From: Mangrovivirga cuniculi
GTDB lineage: Bacteria > Bacteroidota > Bacteroidia > Cytophagales > Cyclobacteriaceae
NCBI RefSeq assembly: GCF_005166025.1
Contig: NZ_CP028923.1
Location: 3,598,001-3,662,000 of the forward strand
Direction: 5' to 3'
Length of the DNA: 64,000 bases
Made by a program: the position numbers and the translations under genes. Shown one piece after another: positions 57,247 to 64,000 of the stretch (position 1 is its first letter; every line of letters begins with the position of its first letter). Below the pieces are notes generated by a model that made no database searches, had not been told where the DNA came from, and saw only the letters and a list, made by a program, of their open reading frames with translations.

Positions 57247-57942
57247 TGATTTTTTTTATTACTTTCCGCTTGCCTCATTAAAACATTTTCAGAGCTTGTG
57301 ATACAATAGTAATTAAGAAAAAAATTATACTTTCAGCTAATTATAATCATAACTGATTTAGTGTAAAATCTATTTATCGGTAAAATAAACTAAACCTTAA
57401 ATCAACATTTCTTTTAAAAAGGATTATTTTAACTTACTCTTTACCAGTCGATTAAATAGAAAAAAGCCAATTACAGGGTAGAGTATCAGATATAATGGCT
57501 AACTTATATAGAGGCCAGTGAAGTTATTTATTTTGGTTCTGGTGCATCAAAATCAAATCTTCAAATTATGGTCAACATTAATACTTTCTACCCCCGTGGC
57601 TTGTCCCTAGACAAGACACTTTTGATGTGAACATTTTTAATGGTCTGTCAGGGGACAGACCATGGGGCAGAGCTTCATAATAGAAATAATATTTACAAAT
57701 ATTTGACACAGTTAACGATTACCCAGGGTATAACCCTAAGACCCTGTTTCTTGTAAAGAGAACATATCATGTTAATTTGAATATATTTCTTATATTAAAA
57801 GGGTAAGAAGGTCAATTAAAATAGTAATCGATTCCTTTCTTTTATTCCAAAAAAGCTTCATAATCGTTACTTACAAATTAATCTTCATATCAAATTACAA
57901 TCGGTATAAACATATAAATAAAAAATCAGGTGTTTTGGTAAT
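57247..57942. other. 696-bp gene-free interval with a three-hairpin structure
   Basis: No coding sequence is supported. Positions 57592-57667 can fold as a branched structure. Outer arms CCCCGT/ATGGGG (57592-57597, 57662-57667) enclose two perfect hairpins, CTTGTC-CCTA-GACAAG (57600-57615) and GGTCTGTC-AGGG-GACAGACC (57642-57661). The loops CCTA and AGGG could partly pair with each other. The right end (near 57900-57930, TCGGTATAAACATATAAATAAA) faintly resembles the array end of the R elements. It could be a small RNA, a repeat-family member or a processing site. Confidence 0.45.
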
Positions 57943-59175
57943 ATGACAGATTATGAATTGAAATGTGCTGTTTTGGAAGCTGAGAATAAAGAATTAAAAG
58001 AAAAACTAACCAGGCTGGAAAGGAAATTAAACAATTCCAATAGTTTCAACAAATCTGAAAGATTTTTAAAATCAATTCTGGATCATTCACCGACAGCAAT
58101 CGGTATTTGCGAGGCTCCCGATGGACGCATTACGTATGTTAATGATGCAGTATGGAATTTTCGAGGTGAAACAGATGCAAGTTTAACTGATATCACAATT
58201 GAGGAATATGTCAATTCATGGAGAATATTTTCACCAGAGGGCAGGGAATATACTGGTGCGGAAATGCCAATGGCAAGATCTCTGATTGAAGGTATTGTCA
58301 TCAAAAATGAAGAATTCATCATTCAGCTGGATGATGGCACAAGGAAATGGGGTGCTATTTGGTCAGCCCCAATATATGACGATAAGAATAATATAATTGC
58401 AGCCATTGCTATATTCGATGACATCACTCATCGAAAGACAATGGAGAATAAGATCAAAAAAAGCGAAGAATATTTAAATCGACTAAATTCTACCAAAGAC
58501 AAATTCTTTTCAATTATTGCCCATGACCTTAGGTCTCCATTCAGTTCGATTTTAGGTTTAGCCAATTTACTTGAAAAGCAGGTTAAAGAAAATAATCTCG
58601 ATGGCATTGAGGAATATTCTCGGTTGATAAAAAAATCTACTAAGAAAGCGATCGAGTTGCTCGAAAATTTGATTCAATGGTCGAGAACTCAATCGGACAC
58701 TATTACCATGGCTCCGGAAAATATAGACTTGAAAAATCTCATCCCCCATGTTATTGGTTTATTAAAATATCATGCCAAACAAAAATATATAGATATAAAA
58801 TGTGATATTCCTGATAAGAGCAAGGTAAAAGCAGATCCGAAAATGCTTAGAACCATTTTACGTAATTTGATTTCAAATGCGATAAAATTTACCAGGGAAA
58901 ATGGAGAAATTAATATAAAAGTGGAAGATCAGAAATCAGAATATCATGTTATTATCGCTGATAACGGAGTGGGGATACCCAAAGATAAATTTGAAAAGCT
59001 GTTCAATATTGAAGAATCCACTTCGATGCCAGGCACCAAAAATGAAACCGGAACAGGACTAGGATTAATTTTATGTAAAGAATTCGTAGAAAAACACGGT
59101 GGTAATATCTGGGTGGATAGCATGCCCGGAAAAGGATCAACCTTTACATTTACTATTCCTAAGAAAGAAATTTAG
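57943..59175 (+). CDS. Cytoplasmic PAS-domain sensor histidine kinase
   Basis: A 410-residue protein without membrane segments. It has an N-terminal coiled coil (residues 5-35), one PAS domain (LDHSPTAIGICEAPDGRITY to IAIFDDITHRK), HisKA (SIIAHDLRSPFSSILG, phospho-acceptor His) and HATPase with N-box (NLISNAIKFT), DNGVGIP and GTGLGLILCKEF. A soluble sensor that would respond to a ligand or redox state through PAS. No response regulator is adjacent, so it is an orphan kinase. Confidence 0.88.
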   Translation: MTDYELKCAVLEAENKELKEKLTRLERKLNNSNSFNKSERFLKSILDHSPTAIGICEAPDGRITYVNDAVWNFRGETDASLTDITIEEYVNSWRIFSPEGREYTGAEMPMARSLIEGIVIKNEEFIIQLDDGTRKWGAIWSAPIYDDKNNIIAAIAIFDDITHRKTMENKIKKSEEYLNRLNSTKDKFFSIIAHDLRSPFSSILGLANLLEKQVKENNLDGIEEYSRLIKKSTKKAIELLENLIQWSRTQSDTITMAPENIDLKNLIPHVIGLLKYHAKQKYIDIKCDIPDKSKVKADPKMLRTILRNLISNAIKFTRENGEINIKVEDQKSEYHVIIADNGVGIPKDKFEKLFNIEESTSMPGTKNETGTGLGLILCKEFVEKHGGNIWVDSMPGKGSTFTFTIPKKEI

Positions 59176-59185
59176 AGTAAAATAA

Positions 59186-59212
59186 AAAGTCCGGAAATTA
59201 ATCCCGGACTTT
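59186..59212. terminator. Bidirectional terminator between convergent genes
   Basis: AAAGTCCGG/CCGGACTTT is a perfect 9-bp stem with A-rich left and T-rich right flanks, lying between the histidine kinase and the E1 gene, which converge on it. Confidence 0.8.
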
Positions 59213-59233
59213 AATTTTATCTTCTAAAGATCC

Positions 59234-61651
59234 TTATTTATATAATTCAGGATACTTCCTTGGATTGAACTCATTCATCATTTTATAAACAGTCTCAAAA
59301 ACAGTCTCTGTGTTTGGTTTACTGAAATAGTCACCATCAGAACTGTAGGCAGGCCTGTGTTCTTTCGCTGTTATCGTCATCGGCTTAGAATCCAGGTAAC
59401 GATATCCATTTTGCTCTTCAAGAACTTTCTGCATCATAAATGCCGTTGCTCCTCCAGGCACATCTTCGTCAGCAAAGATCACGCGGTTCGTTTTCTTGAT
59501 TCGATCAACTATTGTATGATTGATATCAAATGGCAGTAAAGACTGAACGTCGATCACTTCCACTGAAATACCAAACTCTTCAAGTTGCTCTGCAGCCTCC
59601 ATTACTATCCTACACATAGAACCGTAAGTAACAACGGTTACATCAGAACCTTCCCTGATCACTTCCGGAACACCAAGTGGTGTAGTATACTCAGCAATGT
59701 TTGCCGGAACTTTCTCTTTTAATCTGTATCCATTCAAACACTCAATAATCAACGCCGTGTCATCAGACTGCAACATCGTATTATAGAAACCAGCAGCTTG
59801 CGTCATATCTCTAGGTACAAGAATATAAATACCCCGGATACTGTGCAACAAAGCTCCCATCGGAGAACCCGAATGCCATACTCCCTCTAATCTGTGACCT
59901 CTGGTACGAATAATCAAAGGTGCTTTCTGACCGCCTTTCGTTCTGTACTGAAGATTCGAAAGGTCATCAGCCATTATCTGGAGAGCATAATATATATAAT
60001 CGAGATACTGAATCTCAGCAATCGGTCTTAAACCTCTTATCGCAGCGCCAATTCCCTGCCCTAAGATGGTTGCTTCCCTGATTCCTGTATCAGTAACTCT
60101 TAATTCACCATATTTTTCCTGTAATCCTGCAAATGCCTGGTTTACATCGCCAATGTATCCCACGTCTTCACCAAAGGCAAAAACTCTCGGATCCTTTTCA
60201 AGATTCGCATCAAAACAAGCCTGAAGAACTTCACGACCATCTACGAGCTTACTTGAATCGTCATACACAGGGTCAATAGCTGGTACGGTTAACGCTGCAT
60301 CTTCTGAATGTGAGTAAAGATGACTGCTAAACCTGTCTTCATTTAATTTCTCTTCTCTTTTTAACCAGTTGAGAAGATCTGTTTTTGCAGATGAATTTTC
60401 ACCGGTAAGATATCTCAGTGCTCTCTTCACAGCTCTGAATGAATCCAGACGGATCGGGTTGAGCGTATCTTTGAGTTCATTAGAGATCTTGTTCAGTTCT
60501 TTTTTATTTTCAGAACCTTCAGCTGTTGCCTTAATCAGATCTACTGCTTCCTTATGAACCTCAGCAATTGAACCATTGAAATCTTTCCAGGCATTATTCT
60601 TAGAGTCTTTCGCTTCTTTCTTAGCCTCTTTCTCTAATTTCTCAAGTTTTTCTTCGTCGGCAATACCCTCATCAATTATCCATTGACGCATTTTGGTGAG
60701 ACAGTCATGCTCTTTTTCCCATTCCAGCCTTTCCTTAGACTTATATCTTTCGTGAGAACCAGAAGTTGAGTGTCCCTGTGGCTGAGTGATTTCAACCACG
60801 TGAACAAGCACAGGAACGTGCTCTTTTCTACAGATTTCTTCTGCTTTTCTATATGTTTTTATCAAGTCTGCATAATCCCAGCCGTTAACAGTCAGGATTT
60901 CATAACCCTTCTCATTTTTATTACGCTGAAATCCTGCAAGAGCTTTTGAAATATTTTCTTTCGTAGTGTGGTAACTCTTCGGAACACTAATTCCATAATC
61001 ATCGTCCCAGACAGACATCAACATTGGAATCTGAAGTACTCCGGCAGCATTGATCGTTTCAAAAAATAACCCTTCAGAAGTAGAAGCATTACCTATAGTA
61101 CCGAAAGCGATCTCATTACCGTTATCAGAAAACTCTTTAAATTGTTTTAAGTCTTTGTTTTCTCTGTAGAGTTTCGAGGCATACCCCAATCCTACAAGTC
61201 GAGGCATCTGACCGGCAGTAGGTGAAATATCCGAAACACTATTATATTCCTGGGCAACATTTTTAAAATTACCATTATCGTCGAGCATTCTGGTACCAAA
61301 GTGACCATTCATTAGTCTACCCGCACTGGCAGGTTCTGCTTCGACATCAGTATGAGCATATAACTGTGCAAAATACTCCTGAATAGTCAGCTCGCCGATA
61401 GCAAACATGAACGTTTGATCACGATAATATCCAGATCTGTAATCTCCTTTTTTAAAAACTTTAGCCATGGCGATCTGGGGGATTTCTTTTCCGTCGCCAA
61501 AAATTCCGAACTTAGCCTTACCCATAAAGACTTCTTTTCGACCTAACAAGCTGGCCTCACGACTGGCCACAGCTAATTTATAATCCTGAAGTACTTCTTT
61601 ATTGGATAATTTTAAAGTTTTCAATGGGGTATCTGTTTTAGTTATTTCCAT
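59234..61651 (-). CDS. Thiamine-dependent 2-oxoacid dehydrogenase E1, alpha and beta subunits fused
   Basis: An 805-residue protein. The alpha half (1 to about 430) has the TPP-binding region around FGTIGNASTSEGLFFETIN and the phosphorylation-loop-like GHSTSGSHERYKS. The beta half (about 470 to 805) starts REVLQACFDANLEKDPRVFAFGEDVG and contains PIAEIQYLDYIYYAL and VVTYGSM. Fusion of the two subunits is typical of Bacteroidota. The complex would decarboxylate branched-chain or related 2-oxoacids with E2 and E3 encoded elsewhere. The start at 61651 lies opposite the alanine dehydrogenase gene. It is probably monocistronic. Confidence 0.92.
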   Translation of the reverse strand: MEITKTDTPLKTLKLSNKEVLQDYKLAVASREASLLGRKEVFMGKAKFGIFGDGKEIPQIAMAKVFKKGDYRSGYYRDQTFMFAIGELTIQEYFAQLYAHTDVEAEPASAGRLMNGHFGTRMLDDNGNFKNVAQEYNSVSDISPTAGQMPRLVGLGYASKLYRENKDLKQFKEFSDNGNEIAFGTIGNASTSEGLFFETINAAGVLQIPMLMSVWDDDYGISVPKSYHTTKENISKALAGFQRNKNEKGYEILTVNGWDYADLIKTYRKAEEICRKEHVPVLVHVVEITQPQGHSTSGSHERYKSKERLEWEKEHDCLTKMRQWIIDEGIADEEKLEKLEKEAKKEAKDSKNNAWKDFNGSIAEVHKEAVDLIKATAEGSENKKELNKISNELKDTLNPIRLDSFRAVKRALRYLTGENSSAKTDLLNWLKREEKLNEDRFSSHLYSHSEDAALTVPAIDPVYDDSSKLVDGREVLQACFDANLEKDPRVFAFGEDVGYIGDVNQAFAGLQEKYGELRVTDTGIREATILGQGIGAAIRGLRPIAEIQYLDYIYYALQIMADDLSNLQYRTKGGQKAPLIIRTRGHRLEGVWHSGSPMGALLHSIRGIYILVPRDMTQAAGFYNTMLQSDDTALIIECLNGYRLKEKVPANIAEYTTPLGVPEVIREGSDVTVVTYGSMCRIVMEAAEQLEEFGISVEVIDVQSLLPFDINHTIVDRIKKTNRVIFADEDVPGGATAFMMQKVLEEQNGYRYLDSKPMTITAKEHRPAYSSDGDYFSKPNTETVFETVYKMMNEFNPRKYPELYK

Positions 61652-61975
61652 AAAATGCGTTTATTGAGATGGAAAATCTATTTGGGCTCTTCAAAAATAC
61701 TTAAAAATGAGGGTGTTTCAAAGTCTGCACACCTTTGAAAACTACAGTAAAATCGCAACAAATAACAAGTGAAGAAGCAAAATAAGCTTCGTATTTAACG
61801 CAACCCCCTAACAACCACAGAATTAAAACCAATATTTTTGATTAAAATCAAAATAAAATTTTTATTTTTCAATTTCTTCAAAATCAAAAATACATTAAAA
61901 AATTAATTGCTTTGTTTTTGTATTTTTCGGCTAATTTTCAAGGCAAAAAGTAACAAAATATTATTTCGCGCTTAC

Positions 61976-61983
61976 TATATTTG
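61976..61983 (+). promoter_or_regulatory. -7 promoter box of the alanine dehydrogenase gene
   Basis: TATATTTG fits TAnnTTTG exactly and lies 26 bp upstream of the ATG at 62009; no good -33 TTTG stands at the right distance. The 357-bp region 61652-62008 between the divergent genes contains no other supported feature. Confidence 0.45.
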
Positions 61984-62008
61984 CATGCACTTAATAAACA
62001 ACATTATT

Positions 62009-63124
62009 ATGATTATCAGTGTCCCAAAGGAGATTAAAAACAATGAAAACAGGGTAGCACTTACCCCTGCTGGCGTGAAAGAATTGGTTAAGAGAGGCCA
62101 TGAAGTGCACGTGCAGCAAACTGCCGGTGAAGGTAGTGGATTTAGCGACGACCTGTATGTTCAGGCCGGAGCAATTATGGAACCGACAATTGAAGCTGCA
62201 TATGCTGCCGGGGAAATGATAATGAAGGTGAAAGAACCAATCGAACCTGAATATGGTCTGATCAAAGAAGATCAGTTGGTCTTTACTTATTTTCACTTTG
62301 CTTCTTCAGAGCCATTAACTAACGCAATGATCAACAGTAAAAGCGTTTGTCTTGCGTATGAAACTGTTGAAAAAGCAGACAGAAGCCTTCCTCTTTTGAT
62401 CCCTATGTCAGAAGTAGCAGGTAGAATGTCAATCCAGGAAGGGGCTAAATACCTTGAAAAGCCTTTGAGAGGACGCGGAATTCTTTTAGGTGGTGTTCCA
62501 GGAGTACGACCTGCTAAAGTTCTTATTCTTGGCGGTGGTATCGTAGGTACTAACGCTGCAAAAATGGCTGCCGGACTGGGAGCTGATGTCACCATCATGG
62601 ATGTAAACCTGGGTAGACTCAGATACCTGGATGATATCATGGCTGCAAATGTCAACACAATGATGTCTAACGAATACAACATCCGCGAAATGATCCAGAC
62701 ACATGATCTAATCGTCGGTGCTGTACTGATCCCGGGTGCTAAAGCTCCAAAGCTTGTAACAAGAGACATGCTAAAAGACATGCGCGAAGGTACTGTCTTA
62801 GTAGATGTTGCAGTTGATCAGGGTGGTTGTATCGAAACTTGTGAACCGACTACTCATGAGAATCCTACCTTCGTGATCGACGATGTCGTTCACTATTGCG
62901 TGGCTAACATGCCGGGAGCTGTACCGTATACTTCTACCCTTGCACTGACTAATGCAACTCTTCCATATGCAATTGAACTTGCTAATAAAGGCTGGAAAAA
63001 AGCATGTGCCGGTAATAAAGAGCTTGAACTAGGTCTAAATATTATTAAAGGAGAAGTTGTTTACAAGCACGTTGCGGAAGCATTTGACCTTCCATATACT
63101 CCTGTAGATAAATTTCTTAAATAA
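62009..63124 (+). CDS. ald: Alanine dehydrogenase
   Basis: The start is ATG 62009 (MIISVPKEI), which matches the family N-terminus; the frame is open upstream but would include the promoter. The 371-residue NAD-dependent enzyme interconverts L-alanine with pyruvate and ammonia. Signatures: KEIKNNENRVALTPAGV, catalytic His in YFHFASSE, the dinucleotide motif VLILGGGIVGTNAAKMA, and DVAVDQGGCIETCEPTTHE. Length is typical. It is divergent from the E1 gene, and both act on 2-oxoacids. Confidence 0.95.
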   Translation: MIISVPKEIKNNENRVALTPAGVKELVKRGHEVHVQQTAGEGSGFSDDLYVQAGAIMEPTIEAAYAAGEMIMKVKEPIEPEYGLIKEDQLVFTYFHFASSEPLTNAMINSKSVCLAYETVEKADRSLPLLIPMSEVAGRMSIQEGAKYLEKPLRGRGILLGGVPGVRPAKVLILGGGIVGTNAAKMAAGLGADVTIMDVNLGRLRYLDDIMAANVNTMMSNEYNIREMIQTHDLIVGAVLIPGAKAPKLVTRDMLKDMREGTVLVDVAVDQGGCIETCEPTTHENPTFVIDDVVHYCVANMPGAVPYTSTLALTNATLPYAIELANKGWKKACAGNKELELGLNIIKGEVVYKHVAEAFDLPYTPVDKFLK

Positions 63125-63143
63125 GAATATATTAACAGATATC

Positions 63144-63174
63144 AAACCGGGACTGAAAAGTTCCGGTTTTTTTA
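63144..63174 (+). terminator. Rho-independent terminator
   Basis: AACCGGGACT pairs with AGTTCCGGTT around GAAA (one bulge-like mismatch), with a T7 tract. It ends the alanine dehydrogenase transcript. Confidence 0.85.
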
Positions 63175-63609
63175 TTTGTAATCCGGAAAGCCCTGGTGAG
63201 GTTGATACTGACCATCAGCATTTACCTGGAAGCAGAAATGATTTAACCCATTTGTCAGCATTAAATATTTTGCCCCAATAGTTTTATTGTACATAGCAGC
63301 CTGCTCAAAAACTTCTTTGGTGATCTTAACTTCCGGAGCCTTGCACTCGATCAGCATAAAAGGATTTCCCTGCCTGTAAACCAGCGCATCAGATCTTTTC
63401 TGCCTGACATTTACTTTTAAACCTCCTTCTATATTGATTAATGAAGCAGGATAATTCAGGTCGTGGATCAGATACCGGATAAAATTTTGACGCACATATT
63501 CCTCCGGGGTAAGCACAAGAAATTTTTTCCTGACAATATCCCAGATAAACTCTTTCCCACTTTCCCTTTTAGTTTTTATATTGTACCCTGGTAAATTAAG
63601 CTTAATCAT
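63172..63609 (-). CDS. HsdR N-terminal-domain protein (orphan)
   Basis: The start at 63609 (MIKLNLPGYNI) is preferred over one 16 codons upstream. The 145-residue protein consists of the PD-(D/E)xK-like N-terminal domain of type I restriction HsdR. RQKRSDALVYRQGNPFMLIECKAP supplies the Asp, Glu and Lys of the nuclease core (SD, IECK). There is no helicase part, and no type I genes nearby. Such stand-alone proteins are common in Bacteroidota core genomes, with unknown role. Divergent from the next gene by 17 bp. Confidence 0.8.
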   Translation of the reverse strand: MIKLNLPGYNIKTKRESGKEFIWDIVRKKFLVLTPEEYVRQNFIRYLIHDLNYPASLINIEGGLKVNVRQKRSDALVYRQGNPFMLIECKAPEVKITKEVFEQAAMYNKTIGAKYLMLTNGLNHFCFQVNADGQYQPHQGFPDYK

Positions 63610-63626
63610 TAACCTACATTTTTCTA

Positions 63627-64000
63627 ATGCGAAATAAACATATAATACTCTATTCAACTATTTTTATTTCTTTTTTGACAACGATTTGCTCTTGTGACAA
63701 ACCTCAAAAAGCCGATCTTGTTGTACATAATGCAGTGGTTTATACTGTTGACTCGTCATTTTCAACTGTTGAGGCCTTTGCAGTAAAAGACGGTAAAATA
63801 ATTGAAACCGGAGCCAATTCCGATATCCTGGAAAAATTTGATGCCGAAAGCACGCTTAATATGGAAGGAAAGTCAATCGTACCGGGACTGATTGATGGAC
63901 ATGCTCATTTTTTCAGGTATGGACTCGGCCTCGTCAATGCAGACCTTACGAATACGACTTCGAAAAAAGATATCATTGACAGACTGGCCGCTCATCGCGA
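63627..64000 (+). CDS. Amidohydrolase-family lipoprotein (YtcJ-like), partial
   Basis: The first 124 or so residues, cut by the window end. The ATG at 63627 gives a lipoprotein signal (STIFISFLTTICSC). The start of the amidohydrolase fold follows: ADLVVHNAVVYTVDSS, FAVKDGKIIETG, then metal-binding HAHF in VPGLIDGHAHFFRYG. The VHNAVVYTVD start and the LIDGHAHF context fit the amidohydrolase 3 (YtcJ) branch. Confidence 0.8.
   Translation, partial: MRNKHIILYSTIFISFLTTICSCDKPQKADLVVHNAVVYTVDSSFSTVEAFAVKDGKIIETGANSDILEKFDAESTLNMEGKSIVPGLIDGHAHFFRYGLGLVNADLTNTTSKKDIIDRLAAHR

Noticed and set aside
1-64000. tRNA, rRNA, integrase or transposase genes
   Set aside because: I looked for these because of the cassette-like structure but found no sequence that supports any of them.

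Overview
The window looks like chromosome from a marine-type Bacteroidota, probably order Cytophagales. The evidence is low G+C and many secreted proteins. Two proteins carry C-terminal type IX secretion (T9SS) sorting domains with a YPNP motif. TonB-dependent receptor, LytS/LytTR and membrane-AraC architectures, and a fused E1 alpha/beta 2-oxoacid dehydrogenase, are typical of the phylum. Several promoters fit the phylum-specific -33 TTTG / -7 TAnnTTTG pattern. I cannot name the genus.

Positions 1-22400 are accessory DNA, with nearly all genes on the + strand. In order: an HxlR regulator; a two-gene type III restriction-modification operon; a lipoprotein with a ZipA-like C-terminal domain; a small secreted protein sandwiched between two ORF-less group II intron relics; a GC-rich, probably acquired S9 peptidase; an S41 peptidase; a membrane thioredoxin; a YCII/ECF42-type sigma pair; small membrane proteins; and two genes broken by in-frame stops. 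A dispersed element (R1-R6) sits upstream of six of the transcription units here and at 30 kb. It combines a helically phased array of GTTAC/GTTTAC motifs, a promoter of fixed geometry (TTTG, 19 nt, then TATTTTTA or a close variant), and in the best copies a structured leader. In R1 the leader is closed by 8-bp inverted repeats like a recombination site. Together with attC-like hairpins and repeats around the restriction operon, this suggests an integron-like cassette array without an integrase in view, in which the junction also supplies the promoter. I regard this as the most interesting feature of the window.

Positions 22500-33300: a compact minus-strand operon (MpaB-type oxygenase, membrane protein, giant Ser/Thr kinase-ATPase-histidine kinase), a small Cys-motif protein behind R6, an EreA/ChaN-like protein and a membrane-anchored AraC regulator.

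Positions 33300-57250: secreted and surface functions. There are two M43 pappalysin-like proteases (one lipoprotein, one T9SS cargo), an S41 peptidase, a LytS-LytTR pair next to a TonB-dependent receptor and TPR protein, an amidohydrolase, an M1-like peptidase, a 1297-aa T9SS protein with eight cadherin-like repeats, an FkbM methyltransferase and an esterase. A gluconate module (gluconokinase fused to 6-phosphogluconate dehydrogenase, plus a GntP permease) lies among them.

Positions 57250-64000: a gene-free stretch with a three-hairpin structure, a PAS histidine kinase, then core metabolism (E1 alpha/beta fusion and alanine dehydrogenase), an HsdR-N-domain protein and the start of an amidohydrolase lipoprotein.

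Four otherwise intact conserved genes (sensor at 21393, kinase at 22559-27807, TonB receptor at 38587, gntP at 43478) are broken by one-base contractions of short homopolymers, six in total. This looks more like residual sequencing error than decay. The in-frame stops in the two genes at 17457 and 18604 are of a different kind and look like real pseudogenes.
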